In this document: positions 16,729 to 25,370 of the stretch, piece after piece
Layout of the letters: each line of letters opens with the position of its first letter
Position numbering within the stretch: position 1 is the first letter of the stretch
DNA from: Curtobacterium sp. MCLR17_032
Lineage (GTDB): Bacteria; Actinomycetota; Actinomycetes; Actinomycetales; Microbacteriaceae
Length of the DNA stretch: 64,000 nucleotides
Reading direction: 5' to 3'
Assembly (NCBI RefSeq): GCF_003234795.2
Contig: NZ_CP126268.1
Span: 930,001-994,000, forward strand
The notes under the pieces: generated by a model
Told to the model about the DNA's origin: nothing
Seen by the model: only the letters and a program-made list of their open reading frames with translations
Databases searched by the model: none
Position numbers and translations under genes: made by a program

Positions 16729-18546
16729 TCAGTCCAGGGCGTCGAAGTCGTCCCAGATCGGCGTCTCGAGCGCCGGGTACTCGGCGAGGTGCGGGCGGAG
16801 GTCGTCCTCCACCTGGACGCCCCACTGCTCGAAGAACGGGGTGAGGTCGTGCCCCGCGACGTGCGTGGCCTGCAGGACGAAGGCGCGGCGTGCCTCCCGG
16901 TCGCTGCCCGCCGCGACGTCCGAACGCACGCGTGCGGAGACGGTCGCGATGAAGTCGTCGCCGTAGGCGCGGCGGAGCTGGTCGAAGACCAGGTGCCGGG
17001 TCATGCCGTTCATCTGGTTCGACCAGAAGTCACGCTCGTCGACCGGCTGCTGACGGAACTGCTCGACCTTCGCACGCCACGAGTCCAGCGGGTTGCGCTG
17101 GTGTACCTGCTCTTCGAGGACGAAGCTGGCGAGGTCCTGCGAGATCGTGCCGTCGGTCTGACCCCGGTCGTTCGTCCACCGCAGCGCGTCCTGCTGGAAG
17201 ACCCGACCGACGGCGTTCCGGAGCGCCTGCTCGCCCGCCGCGGAGCCGTCGCTCGTGAACAGGTGGTGCGGCGACGCGTAGTCGGTCGGGAACGCCACCC
17301 AGCCCGGGTGGACGTTGGTCGGCGCGTTCGCACCGGCGACGCCGTAGCTCGGGGTCTCGATGTGCACGCGGTGTCCGGTGTCCTCGACGCCCCAGAACCG
17401 CTCGTTCGCCCGGACCGTCGCGTCCCAGCGGGCCATCCGGACGTCCAGGTCGTCGCCGGCGATGAGCTCCTCGTTCTGGTCGCTCCTCGGCGAGGTGGCG
17501 TCGGCACGGAGGACGTCCGCCTGCACGCGCTCGCCGATCAGGGAGAAGAACGGCGAACGGTCCCAGTTCTGCAGCTGCGTGTCGAAGTCCGCACGTGCCG
17601 TGACCCCGGCGACGAAGGTCGGGACGGGTGCCCCACCACGGACCACGATCGTGCCCCGGTCGCTGGCGCTCCGGTCGATGATGCCGACCAGACCGTCGTG
17701 CGGCGCGGTGATCAGGTTCTGGCCCGGGTGCAGCGCCTGGGTGGCGACGCCCACGTCGCGGCAGCCGTTGACGCCGAAGTAGGCGCCGTGCTGCCCGATC
17801 GCGACCTCGGCGTCCGTGACGCCCTCGGGGACCTCGACGACGAACGTCTGGCGTGCGCGGATCCAACGGCCGGCCTGGCGGAGGTCGCTCCGTGCCGCCT
17901 GGGTGCCGTCACGCTCCTGTGCGGCGGCGGCGCTGCCGAGGGGGATGACGGGGACGTCGGTGTGGCCGCTCGTGACGGTGGGCCAGGTGTGCTCGGGGGT
18001 GGGGAGCTGGGTGTCGCCGTCCTCGGGTTCGGCGGGGGTCTCGGTCTCGGGGGTCTCGGTGCCGGGGGTTCCGGTTTCGGGCGTTTCGGTGCCGGGCGTC
18101 TCGCTCGCGTCGTCGGCCGAGCACCCGGTCACGGCGGCCCCGCCGACGGAGCAGTGCTCCGGCAGGGCACCGGCGGCGTTGAGCAGGTACAGCGGCACCT
18201 CGACCGTCGAGCCCGGTTCGAGCGTTCCCGAGGGCGCGATCCGCACGTGCGTGCCGTCCGTTGCCATGTCGACCCGGGCACCGAGGCGGTTGTGCACCAT
18301 CCCCGTCGCCAGGTCGAACTCGACGGACGGGGTGGCCGGCGTCGATCCGGCGTTGTGGAAGGTGAACACCGCGTCCGTGACGGCGGCGGAGACGACCGAG
18401 GTGCGGAGCGACGCGGTGACGTCAGCGGAGGGTGCGGCCTGCGCGGCTGCCGGGACGAGGACCGTGCCGAACACAGTCGAGGCGAGCACGAGTCCACAGG
18501 TGCCGATGCGAGCGGCGCGGCGGGAGGTGGGGGAGGACGGGGTCAT
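16729..18546 (-). CDS. Secreted M60 (enhancin)-like protein with a degenerate zinc motif
   Basis: Exported protein of 605 residues. A signal peptide (probable cut after AAAQA) leads to a beta-sandwich-like region (about 40-135), a Thr/Pro/Glu-rich linker (TPGTETPETG), then a region resembling peptidase M60: an N-terminal sandwich (FVVEVPEGVTDAEVAIGQHG) and a helical catalytic-type domain ending in HDLTPFFEQWGVQ. M60 peptidases normally carry HExxH. The aligned segment here reads ALRNAVGRVFQQ, with no HExxH anywhere in the protein. It may therefore bind glycans or mucin-like substrates without cleaving. Family assignment is by eye and moderately sure. The upstream side carries a long hairpin repeat array. 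Confidence 0.65.
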   Translation of the reverse strand: MTPSSPTSRRAARIGTCGLVLASTVFGTVLVPAAAQAAPSADVTASLRTSVVSAAVTDAVFTFHNAGSTPATPSVEFDLATGMVHNRLGARVDMATDGTHVRIAPSGTLEPGSTVEVPLYLLNAAGALPEHCSVGGAAVTGCSADDASETPGTETPETGTPGTETPETETPAEPEDGDTQLPTPEHTWPTVTSGHTDVPVIPLGSAAAAQERDGTQAARSDLRQAGRWIRARQTFVVEVPEGVTDAEVAIGQHGAYFGVNGCRDVGVATQALHPGQNLITAPHDGLVGIIDRSASDRGTIVVRGGAPVPTFVAGVTARADFDTQLQNWDRSPFFSLIGERVQADVLRADATSPRSDQNEELIAGDDLDVRMARWDATVRANERFWGVEDTGHRVHIETPSYGVAGANAPTNVHPGWVAFPTDYASPHHLFTSDGSAAGEQALRNAVGRVFQQDALRWTNDRGQTDGTISQDLASFVLEEQVHQRNPLDSWRAKVEQFRQQPVDERDFWSNQMNGMTRHLVFDQLRRAYGDDFIATVSARVRSDVAAGSDREARRAFVLQATHVAGHDLTPFFEQWGVQVEDDLRPHLAEYPALETPIWDDFDALD

Positions 18547-18668
18547 GACGACTCCTTCGGTCGGGACAGGGCCGTCGGGAGCCTGTCACGGGCCGTCCGC
18601 CGCGGGACGTCTCCGATCGGTGACACTGCGTGGTCCTGGGGTGGGGGCGTGCCGGAGCTTCGGACCGC

Positions 18669-19157
18669 GCGAGCGGGCGGAACACCAGGGTGAGGAGACG
18701 TGGTGCCCTGGCATTCCGCCCGCTCGCGCTCCGGGAGGCACGCCCCGCGCTGCCGGCGTCGCCAGCGTCCGCCCGTCGGCTGTCCGGGATGTGGGGCTGG
18801 TGGGTGCGCGAGTGGGCGGAACACCAGGGTGCGGTGGCGTGGTGCCTTGGCATTCAGCCCGCTCGCGCTCCGCGAGGTCCGCTCCACGCTGCCGGTGTCG
18901 CCTGCGTCCGCCCGTCGGCCGTCCGGGGAGCGGGGTTGGTGGGTACGCGAGCGGGCGGAACACCAGGGCTCGGCGGCCCGGTGCCTTGGCATTCCGCCCA
19001 CTCGCGCTCCGGGGTGGGGGCGTCCCGTTCGTGAGTGCGCGGGTGGGTACGAGCGGGCGGAACACCAGGGACCGGCGGCGCATTGCCCTGGTGTTTCGCC
19101 CGCTCGCGCTCCGGAGGGCGTCCGTTCGTGCGGTGCCTTGGCATTCCGCCCGCTCGC
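18669..19157. repeat. Array of long hairpin repeats, ~139-bp period, in a 758-bp gene-free stretch
   Basis: Four and a half related hairpins. Left arms start at 18669, 18808, 18947 and 19050 and share GAGCGGGCGGAACACCAGGG (with GAGTGGG at 18811). Right arms end at 18727, 18866, 19005 and 19106 and resemble GGCATTCCGCCCGCTCGC. A lone right arm is at 19136-19157. Loops are about 15 bases. The first three units, including their ~80-bp spacers (CGTCCGCCCGTCGGC in each), repeat at 139 bp; the fourth is 103 bp on. The stretch between the M60-like start and the dapD end holds no convincing gene. Confidence 0.9.
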
Positions 19158-19203
19158 GGGAGGGCGCGCGGCTCCCGCTCGGCGCGCGTCAGGTGCGCGG
19201 ACG

Positions 19204-19252
19204 GACGGGAGGCCCGTCACCCGCCCGTTGGACGTGTGACGGGCCTCCCGTC
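19204..19252 (-). terminator. GACGGGAGGC-type hairpin after dapD
   Basis: Arms 19204-19220 and 19236-19252 are exact inverted repeats (GACGGGAGGCCCGTCAC with GTGACGGGCCTCCCGTC) with a 15-base loop. It lies 53 bases past the dapD stop, before the repeat array. Confidence 0.75.
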
Positions 19253-19304
19253 GGTCGCGCTGGTACGCCCGAGACCGACGTGCGGTCCTGCTGGGCGCCC
19301 CCGG

Positions 19305-20279
19305 TCAGGCGTGCAGCGCCGTGTTGAGCTGGATCCCCTCGCCCTTCCGCTGCAGCGCCTCGACCGCACCGGTCAGGGAGTTGCGACGGAACAGGACGTT
19401 CGGCGCGTCCGACAGCTCGGCGGCCTTCACGGTGCGCGGGGTGCCGTCGGGGTTCGGGGCCGCACCGACCAGGACGACCTTGGTGCCGGCGGTGACGTAC
19501 AGCCCGGCCTCGACCACGGAGTCGTCGCCGAGCGAGATCCCGAGTCCGGCGTTCGCACCGAGCAGGGCCCGCGCGCCGAGTCGGACGCGGTGGGTGCCGC
19601 CGCCGGAGAGCGTCCCCATGATCGACGAACCGCCGCCGACGTCGGTACCCTCGCCGACGACGACGCCCTGGGACACGCGGCCCTCGATCATCGCGTCGCC
19701 CAGGGTGCCGGCGTTGAAGTTGACAAAGCCCTCGTGCATGACCGTGGTGCCTGGCGCCAGGTGGGCGCCGAGGCGGACGCGGTTGGCGTCGCCGATCCGG
19801 ACCCGGTCCGGGACGACGTAGTCGAGCAGGCGCGGGAACTTGTCGATCGCGTGCACGGCGATGCCGGCGCGCTGCAGGCCCGGACGCAGGCGTGTCAAGG
19901 AGCCGGGGTGCACCGGGCCGGCGTTCGTCCACGCGACGATCGGCAGGTGGCCGAAGACGCCGTCGAGCGAGATCTCGTTCGGGCGCACGTGCAGGTGGCT
20001 CAGCAGGTGCAGGCGCAGGTACGCGTCCGGCGTGCTGGCGGGAGCGTCGTCGATGACGATCTCGACGGTGGTCGTCTCGATGCGGACGTCACGGCGGGGG
20101 TCGTCGCCGACGGCCGCCGTGAGCTCGGTCGGGACCGCGGCATCGGACGGCAGCGGCCCGAGGGAGGTCGCGGGGAACCAGGTGTCGAGCACGGTGCCGT
20201 CGGCGGCGATCGTCGCGAGGCCGTGACCCCAGGCGTGCGTGGGGCGGGGCGGGGCAGGCTGCGGAGTCGTCTCGGTCAC
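19305..20279 (-). CDS. dapD: Tetrahydrodipicolinate N-succinyltransferase
   Basis: Hexapeptide-repeat acyltransferase of about 324 residues that succinylates tetrahydrodipicolinate in DAP/lysine synthesis. The left-handed beta-helix is visible in repeated short motifs (HRVRLGARALLGANAGLGIS, VEAGLYVTAGTKV) typical of the actinobacterial DapD class. The GTG at 20279 is chosen: it gives MTETTPQPAPPRPTHAWG, and a TACCCT box (reverse strand of 20286-20291) ends six bases upstream. It is divergent from dapE, and three 30-bp repeats lie between the two promoters. Confidence 0.94.
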   Translation of the reverse strand: MTETTPQPAPPRPTHAWGHGLATIAADGTVLDTWFPATSLGPLPSDAAVPTELTAAVGDDPRRDVRIETTTVEIVIDDAPASTPDAYLRLHLLSHLHVRPNEISLDGVFGHLPIVAWTNAGPVHPGSLTRLRPGLQRAGIAVHAIDKFPRLLDYVVPDRVRIGDANRVRLGAHLAPGTTVMHEGFVNFNAGTLGDAMIEGRVSQGVVVGEGTDVGGGSSIMGTLSGGGTHRVRLGARALLGANAGLGISLGDDSVVEAGLYVTAGTKVVLVGAAPNPDGTPRTVKAAELSDAPNVLFRRNSLTGAVEALQRKGEGIQLNTALHA

Positions 20280-20322
20280 CCTCCGAGGGTACCGAGCGGT
20301 CCGCTCCGGAGACCGTCCACCC

Positions 20323-20412
20323 GGACTCCTGTGGAGAACACCGACCGGAGCAGGACTCGTCAGGAGAACTCCGACCGGAGCAGGACTCGTCAGGAGAACT
20401 CCGACCAGAGCA
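20323..20412. repeat. Three tandem 30-bp units between divergent dapD and dapE
   Basis: Units 20323-20352, 20353-20382 and 20383-20412. The last two differ at one base and the first is more diverged. Each holds GGAGAACTCC-like and CTCCGACCGGAG inverted repeats (CTCC/GGAG arms). The array lies between the leaderless promoters of dapD (20286) and dapE (20488), a good position for a shared operator. Confidence 0.85.
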
Positions 20413-20499
20413 CGAAAGGAGGAGAACGGATGACGGGAAGCGACCTGTGGGCCTGTGCAGAACCGCCGACCTGCGGGGAACGATCGGTAGGCTGCCCGC

Positions 20500-21582
20500 A
20501 TGCCGCAGCCGCTCGACCTCTCTGCCTCGTCCATCGACATCACCCGCGCGATCTGCGACATCGAATCGGTGTCCGGCAACGAAGGCGCGCTCGCCGACGC
20601 GATCGAGGCCGCCCTCGCCCCGCTCGACCACCTCGACGTGGTCCGCGACGGGGACGCCATCGTCGCCCGCACGCAGCTCGGCCGTGACCGCCGGGTGGTC
20701 ATCGCGGGCCACATTGACACGGTGCCGCTGAACGACAACCTGCCGACCGAGTTCCGCACCACCGACGACGGCACCGAGATCCTCTGGGGCCGGGGGACCG
20801 TCGACATGAAGGCCGGCTGCGCGGTGCAGCTCAAGCTCGCCGTGGACCTGGTCGCGCCGAACGTCGACGTGACCTGGGTCTTCTACGACCACGAAGAGGT
20901 CAGCGACGCACTGAACGGCCTGGGGCGTCTGGCCCGCACACGGCCGGAGCTGCTCGCCGGTGACTTCGCGATCCTGGGGGAGCCGTCGGGCGCGCAGATC
21001 GAGGGCGGCTGCAACGGCAACCTCCGCGCCGAGGTCCGCACGTTCGGCAAGCGCAGCCACAGTGCGCGCAGCTGGATCGGCGACAACGCGATCCACAAGA
21101 CCGCCCCGATCCTGGCCACCCTCGCCGCGTACGAGCCGCGCACCGTGACGGTGGACGGCCTCGAGTACCGCGAAGGACTCAACGCCGTCGGCATCTCGGG
21201 CGGCATCGCCGGCAACGTGATCCCGGACGAGGCGATGGTCCACGTCAACTACCGCTTCGCACCCTCGCGCTCCGCCGACGAAGCGGTGGCGCACATCCGC
21301 GAGCTGTTCGACGGCTACGACGTGACGATCGTCGACCTGGCCGCCGGTGCCCGCCCGGGCCTCGACGCCCCGCTCGCGCAGCAGTTCGTCGCCGCTGTCG
21401 GCGGCCCCGAACCCCGCCCGAAGTACGGCTGGACCGACGTCGCCCGCTTCTCGGCGCTCGGCGTGCCGGCGGTCAACTACGGCCCCGGCGAGCCGGTGTT
21501 CGCGCACCACGACGACGAGCAGGTGCCCGTCGCCCAGATCACGGCCGTCGAGGACGGACTGCGGCGGTGGCTGACGGCGTGA
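20500..21582 (+). CDS. dapE: Succinyl-diaminopimelate desuccinylase
   Basis: M20-family metallohydrolase of 360 residues that removes succinate from N-succinyl-DAP. Metal ligands appear in [12 protein letters not shown] near residue 70, RGTVDMKAG near 104 and the Glu pair in [19 protein letters not shown] and [16 protein letters not shown] mark the dimerisation domain of DapE. A TAGGCT box (20488-20493) ends six bases before the ATG, so it is probably leaderless. The next gene starts within its stop codon. Confidence 0.95.
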   Translation: MPQPLDLSASSIDITRAICDIESVSGNEGALADAIEAALAPLDHLDVVRDGDAIVARTQLGRDRRVVIAGHIDTVPLNDNLPTEFRTTDDGTEILWGRGTVDMKAGCAVQLKLAVDLVAPNVDVTWVFYDHEEVSDALNGLGRLARTRPELLAGDFAILGEPSGAQIEGGCNGNLRAEVRTFGKRSHSARSWIGDNAIHKTAPILATLAAYEPRTVTVDGLEYREGLNAVGISGGIAGNVIPDEAMVHVNYRFAPSRSADEAVAHIRELFDGYDVTIVDLAAGARPGLDAPLAQQFVAAVGGPEPRPKYGWTDVARFSALGVPAVNYGPGEPVFAHHDDEQVPVAQITAVEDGLRRWLTA

Positions 21583-22826
21583 CCACCGCCTCCTGGGCCG
21601 CGCAGCGTGCACGGTCGTCAGGAGCGGCGTTGACGTGGGTGGTCGTCCGGTGGCGGCTGCTGCCCTGGTGGTTGCGGATCACCGTCGTCTACACGCTCTC
21701 CCGCGTCGTGACGACGGTGCTGATGACCGGCTTCGCCCAGATCCAGACCGCGAACTCGTTCACGGTGCAGCGCCCGTCGTACCTGTCGTTCGCGTCGATC
21801 TGGGACGGCGCCTGGTACCGGGTGATCGCGGCGTCCGGCTACCCGTCGACGCTGCCGGTGGACGCGGCGGGGCACGTGACCGAGAACGCGTGGGCGTTCA
21901 TGCCCGCGTACCCGTTCACGGTGCGGGCACTCATGACGGTCACGGGTGCCTCGTTCGAGCTCGTCGCCGTCGCGGTGTCGCTCCTCGCCGGCTGGGGTGC
22001 GGCGCTGGTCTTCCGTCGGCTGATGGGGCGCTTCCTCGATCCCGCGCGGGCGACCTTCGCCACGGTGCTGTTCTGCTTCGCGCCGGTCTCGGTGATGTTC
22101 CAGGTGGCCTACGCCGAGGCGATGGGGCTGCTGCTCCTGCTGGTGGCGCTGCTGCTCCTGGTGCAGCGGCGGTACTGGGCGATGCTGCCCGTGGTCCTGC
22201 TGCTCGGCATCACTCGTCCGACCGGTCTGGCGTTCGCCCTGCTGATGGGGCTGTTCGTGGTCGTCGGGGTGCTCCGCCCGGCCTGGCTGCGGATGCCCGA
22301 GCGACTGACGCTGCGGACGGCGGTGGCCCCGGCGGTCGTCGCGGTGGTGTCCGGGCTGGTCGGCCTGGCCTGGCCCGCCATCGCCTGGGCCGCCACCGGT
22401 GTGCCCCGCGCGTACACCGACACCGAGCTCGCCTGGCGGTCGTCCTACATCGGCTGGGGCGAGCTCGTGCCGTTCGCCCCGTGGGTGCAGGGGTTCGGGT
22501 GGTGGTTCCACCAGCCGGCAGGCACGATCCTGTTCGTCGTGGTGCTCGTCGGCTTCGTGGCCGTGGTGTTCCAGCCGGCTGCTCGGCGCATCGGACTCGA
22601 GCTGCGGCTCTGGGGTCTCGCCTACCTGGTCTACCTGCTGGCGGTCTTCTTCCCGCAGTCCAGCACGTGGCGGATCCTGCTGCCGATCGCCCCGCTGCTC
22701 GGTGTCGTCGCCCTGCCCCGATCGCGGGTCTACCGGGTCTCGATGGTGGTCCTGGCGGTCGTCCTGCAGTGGACCTGGCTGTACTACTGCTGGTGGGTGG
22801 ACGGGTACGACTGGACCCCGCCGTGA
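21579..22826 (+). CDS. Polytopic membrane protein, PIG-V-like mannosyltransferase
   Basis: Integral membrane protein of about 415 residues with roughly ten hydrophobic helices. The first outward loop has a DGAWY motif ([20 protein letters not shown]) followed by AFMPAYPF, the signature of PIG-V/GT-C type mannosyltransferases that use polyprenyl-phosphate sugars. The GTG at 21579 overlaps the dapE stop (GTGA); an alternative GTG is at 21567. Likely role in envelope glycolipid or protein glycosylation, inferred from the fold only. It is unclear why it would be coupled to dapE. Confidence 0.8.
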   Translation: MTTASWAAQRARSSGAALTWVVVRWRLLPWWLRITVVYTLSRVVTTVLMTGFAQIQTANSFTVQRPSYLSFASIWDGAWYRVIAASGYPSTLPVDAAGHVTENAWAFMPAYPFTVRALMTVTGASFELVAVAVSLLAGWGAALVFRRLMGRFLDPARATFATVLFCFAPVSVMFQVAYAEAMGLLLLLVALLLLVQRRYWAMLPVVLLLGITRPTGLAFALLMGLFVVVGVLRPAWLRMPERLTLRTAVAPAVVAVVSGLVGLAWPAIAWAATGVPRAYTDTELAWRSSYIGWGELVPFAPWVQGFGWWFHQPAGTILFVVVLVGFVAVVFQPAARRIGLELRLWGLAYLVYLLAVFFPQSSTWRILLPIAPLLGVVALPRSRVYRVSMVVLAVVLQWTWLYYCWWVDGYDWTPP

Positions 22827-22868
22827 CCCGTCCGGCTGTCCACGGCGAACACCCCCGAGCTGGGCGGT

Positions 22869-22897
22869 TTCGCAGTCACGCCTGTCTACGGGATAAT
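22869..22897 (+). promoter_or_regulatory. Predicted promoter of the DUF3117 gene
   Basis: TTCGCA (22869-22874), a 17-base spacer and GATAAT (22892-22897). The -10 box is one of the closest to TATAAT in the window. It lies 35 bases before the DUF3117 start, which has its own AAAGGGGA site, so this gene has a normal leader. Confidence 0.6.
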
Positions 22898-22932
22898 GGC
22901 CCCTGTTCGTACTGCACGAAAGGGGACATCTG

Positions 22933-23103
22933 ATGGCAGCAATGAAGCCGAGGACCGGCGACGGGCCGATGGAGGCTGTCAAGGAGGGTCGACTCATCAT
23001 CGTGCGGGTTCCGCTCGAAGGTGGAGGCCGCCTGGTGGTCTCGGTCAACGACGCCGAGGCCAAGGAACTCCACGACGCACTGGCAGAGGTCGTCTCGGCC
23101 TAG
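22933..23103 (+). CDS. DUF3117 family protein
   Basis: Small acidic-basic protein of 56 residues (MAAMKPRTGDGPMEAVKEGR, then VRVPLEGGGRLVVSV, ending LHDALAEVVSA). This is the whole of the DUF3117 family, found across actinobacteria with unknown function. GAAAGGGGA is placed well before the ATG, and a near-consensus promoter is 35 bases upstream. A strong GC-rich hairpin follows the stop, so it is a single-gene transcript and is probably well expressed. Confidence 0.9.
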   Translation: MAAMKPRTGDGPMEAVKEGRLIIVRVPLEGGGRLVVSVNDAEAKELHDALAEVVSA

Positions 23104-23119
23104 TTCGTCGACGCACCAC

Positions 23120-23159
23120 CACGGAAGGCCCGGGACGCGTACGTCCCGGGCCTTCCGTG
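23120..23159 (+). terminator. Terminator hairpin after the DUF3117 gene
   Basis: Arms 23120-23137 and 23142-23159 are exact inverted repeats (core GGAAGGCCCGGGACG) with a CGTA loop. Confidence 0.8.
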
Positions 23160-23161
23160 CG

Positions 23162-23222
23162 CCTGCCGGCCCGTCCCTGTGCTCCTGCAGGCCCGTCCCC
23201 GTGCGCCTGCAGGCCGGTTCGG
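23162..23222. repeat. Short tandem repeat, 22-bp period
   Basis: CCTGCMGGCCCGTCCCYGTG occurs twice (23162 and 23184) with a partial third copy from 23206. It follows the DUF3117 terminator and precedes the AAA ATPase gene. Confidence 0.6.
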
Positions 23223-23276
23223 TCCGCAGGGCGGTCGCCTCGCACGGCGGACTGGAGGCTGTCGGTCCCGCCCGGC

Positions 23277-24026
23277 ATGATGGGTCACGTGCCCCGCGAC
23301 CGCGTCTGCAACCAGCCGGTCCGCCGCATCGAGGAGTACCTCGACCCGGACCCGATGCCGCGCGACGAGTGGCCGGCGACGCTCGCCCCGGTGCGGCAGC
23401 TCCTCGACGACGGCCTCGAACTCGGCCCGGTCACGGTCCTGGTGGGCGAGAACGGCGTCGGGAAGTCGACGCTGGTCGAGGCGATCGCGCTGGCGTTCGG
23501 TATGGCCCCGGAGGGCGGATCGACCGGGTCCGGGCACACGACACGCCCGTCCGAGTCGGATCTCTGGCGACACATCCGACTGGTCCGCGACTTCGGCGCA
23601 GCACGCAGCGGGTTCTTCCTGCGCGCCGAGACCATGCACGGCTTCTTCACCTACCTGGAGCAGAACCCGAACCCCAAGCGTGCCGAGCCGCAGTTCCACG
23701 AGCGCAGTCACGGTGAGTCGTTCCTGGACTTCGTCATCGACCGGGCGCGGTGGCCCGGGCTGTGGCTGCTCGACGAACCCGAGTCGGCGCTGTCGTTCTC
23801 GGGCTGTCTGGCGCTGATCGCGCTCCTGCAGTCCATCGTCGAGGACGGTGTCGGGCAGGTGATCCTGTCGACGCACTCGCCGGTGCTCGCCGCGTTCCCG
23901 GACGCCACCGTGCTGGAGGTCGGCGAGTGGGGCATCCGGCGGAGCGACTGGGCAGACCTGGACCTCGTGCGGAACCAGCGGGCGTTCCTGGAGGCCCCGG
24001 AACGGTACCTGCGGCACCTGGGGTGA
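23277..24026 (+). CDS. AAA family ATPase (COG3910-like, single-domain)
   Basis: Soluble ATPase of about 249 residues. Walker A is GENGVGKST, with the preceding LGPVTVLVG strand typical of ABC/SMC-like ATPases. Walker B is WLLDEPESALS, and a switch/H-loop is STHSPVL. It lacks a coiled-coil or nuclease domain, so it resembles the compact COG3910 predicted ATPases. The start is uncertain: ATGs at 23277 and 23280 and a GTG at 23289 are all possible, none with a strong ribosome site. The partner and role are unknown; nothing next to it suggests a defence system. Confidence 0.78.
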   Translation: MMGHVPRDRVCNQPVRRIEEYLDPDPMPRDEWPATLAPVRQLLDDGLELGPVTVLVGENGVGKSTLVEAIALAFGMAPEGGSTGSGHTTRPSESDLWRHIRLVRDFGAARSGFFLRAETMHGFFTYLEQNPNPKRAEPQFHERSHGESFLDFVIDRARWPGLWLLDEPESALSFSGCLALIALLQSIVEDGVGQVILSTHSPVLAAFPDATVLEVGEWGIRRSDWADLDLVRNQRAFLEAPERYLRHLG

Positions 24027-24050
24027 GTCGTGCCTCCCGGCCGGCACCCG

Positions 24051-24173
24051 GGTGAGGTCGCACGAACTGCCGCCCGACCCGGCGAGGTCGCACGAACTGC
24101 CGCCCGAGGGCGCCGGGGACGGCACATCATGCGACCTGGCCGAACCGCCGGCGGCACGTCGTGCGACCTCGGC
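24051..24173. repeat. Two direct 30-bp units followed by two inverted copies
   Basis: Units 24051-24080 and 24081-24110 match at 27 of 30 positions (core GAGGTCGCACGAACTGCCGC). Inverted relatives follow at 24121-24137 (GGCACATCATGCGACCT) and 24151-24171 (GCGGCACGTCGTGCGACCTC). Forward and inverted copies can pair into nested stems of about 20 bp. The array fills the junction of the convergent AAA ATPase and O-methyltransferase genes. Confidence 0.85.
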
Positions 24174-24254
24174 GCCTACTCCGGCGAAACCCAGGCCGCC
24201 CGGCGCCCCACCACGACGAACCCAGGCCCGCCGACGGCACCCGGGAGACCAGGG

Positions 24255-24887
24255 TCAGTCGGTGAGCTTCGTCATCTGCAGCAGCCCGTCGCCCGCGGGG
24301 GACAGGGCGCTGCGGACCGCACCGGAGGTCGACACCTCGGTCAGGAGCAGCCGGAAGTCCGTCGTCGCCCGGTCGCGCTTGACCGGGTCCGCGACCTTGC
24401 CGCGCCACAGGGCGTGCGGGACGAGGACGGTGCCGCCGGTCTTCGCCAGCCGCAGCCCGTGCTCGACGTACTCGATGACGTGCTCCGGGTCGGCGTCGAT
24501 GAGGACGACGTCGTACGATGCGTCGTTCATCCGCGGCAGGACCTGCGCCGCACGGCCCGGGATCAGGCGGACCCGTCCGGGTGCGGTGCCGGCGGCGAGG
24601 AAGGCGTCGCGGGCGTCCTGCTGGTGGTCGATCTCGACGTCGATCGTCGTCAGGGTCGCATCCGGTGCACCTGCCAGGAGGTACAGGCCGGAGACGCCCA
24701 GTCCGGTGCCGATCTCGATGATGCTCGTCGCGCGCGAGGCGGCGGCGATCACGCTCATCTGCGCACCGATGGCGGGTGAGACGGCTTCGACCCCGAGTTC
24801 GAGGGAGCGCTCACGAGCACGGGCGACACCATCGGGTTCGGAGACGATGTCCTCCGCGAACTTCCAGTTCGAGTCTTTCTCTGACAC
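24255..24887 (-). CDS. O-methyltransferase (class I SAM-dependent)
   Basis: Soluble methyltransferase of about 210 residues, of the catechol/caffeoyl-CoA O-methyltransferase type (COG4122). The SAM-binding loop is IIEIGTGLGVSGLYLL, the acidic strand end LTTIDVEIDHQ, and the metal-binding Asp region VLIDADPEHV. The GTG at 24887 is set by GAGGAG five bases upstream. Frames further upstream are Ser/Arg-rich and not conserved in character. It is divergent from tatB; small-molecule substrate unknown. Confidence 0.88.
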   Translation of the reverse strand: MSEKDSNWKFAEDIVSEPDGVARARERSLELGVEAVSPAIGAQMSVIAAASRATSIIEIGTGLGVSGLYLLAGAPDATLTTIDVEIDHQQDARDAFLAAGTAPGRVRLIPGRAAQVLPRMNDASYDVVLIDADPEHVIEYVEHGLRLAKTGGTVLVPHALWRGKVADPVKRDRATTDFRLLLTEVSTSGAVRSALSPAGDGLLQMTKLTD

Positions 24888-24950
24888 GCACACTCCTCGT
24901 CGGTCAACTCTACGGGTGACTCGTCGACTCCACGCGTTAGGCTCGCTCCC

Positions 24951-25325
24951 GTGAACATCCAGCTCGACAAGATCCTGCTCATCGGGATCATCGCCGTGCT
25001 GTTGCTCGGGCCGCAGCGGCTGCCCCTGTACGCCCAGAAGCTCGCCGACTTCGTCAAGGCGGTCCGCCGGTTCGCGGACACCGCCAAGGACCGGATGCGC
25101 GAGGAGATGGGCCCCGACTTCGACGACGTCGACTGGCAGAAGCTGGACCCGCGACAGTACGACCCGCGTCGGATCATCCGCGACGCCCTGCTGGACTCCC
25201 CGTCCTCCGGTGCCGAGGCGGCTGCGGCCGCTGCGACCGTGACGGCGGCGAAGGTCCGGGCTCCCGCGCCGATCGTGCCGCTGGCCGCCGGCGAAGCCGC
25301 ACCGTACGACGCCGAAGCGACCTGA
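24951..25325 (+). CDS. tatB: Twin-arginine translocase subunit TatB-like
   Basis: Membrane-anchored protein of 124 residues. A single N-terminal helix (ILLIGIIAVLLLGPQRLPLY) with the Gly-Pro hinge leads into an amphipathic helix (QKLADFVKAVRRFADTAKDR) and an acidic, then Ala/Pro-rich tail, the TatB layout. It would act with TatA and TatC in export of folded proteins. tatA/tatC are not nearby. A TAGGCT box ends seven bases before the GTG start, so it is probably leaderless. Confidence 0.88.
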   Translation: MNIQLDKILLIGIIAVLLLGPQRLPLYAQKLADFVKAVRRFADTAKDRMREEMGPDFDDVDWQKLDPRQYDPRRIIRDALLDSPSSGAEAAAAAATVTAAKVRAPAPIVPLAAGEAAPYDAEAT

Positions 25326-25370
25326 CACCGACCCGACCGGACCCGACGCCGAGGCGACAGACGCCGACCG

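Noticed and set aside
18543..19220. Protein-coding interpretation of the 139-bp repeat array
   Set aside because: Several frames on both strands are open because stop codons are rare at this GC content. The repeat is not a multiple of three (139), so peptides change frame from unit to unit, which argues against coding.
20323..20412. Ten-residue peptide repeat (30 bp) in an open plus-strand frame
   Set aside because: The frame is open only by chance in a divergent promoter region; the downstream part is in a different frame from dapE and lacks coding character.
23277..24026. Defence-system ATPase
   Set aside because: The AAA ATPase has no adjacent nuclease, methylase or toxin gene, so there is no basis for a defence role.
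18669..24173. CRISPR array
   Set aside because: The repeats at 18.7, 20.3 and 24.1 kb have no unique spacers of constant length, and no cas genes are present.
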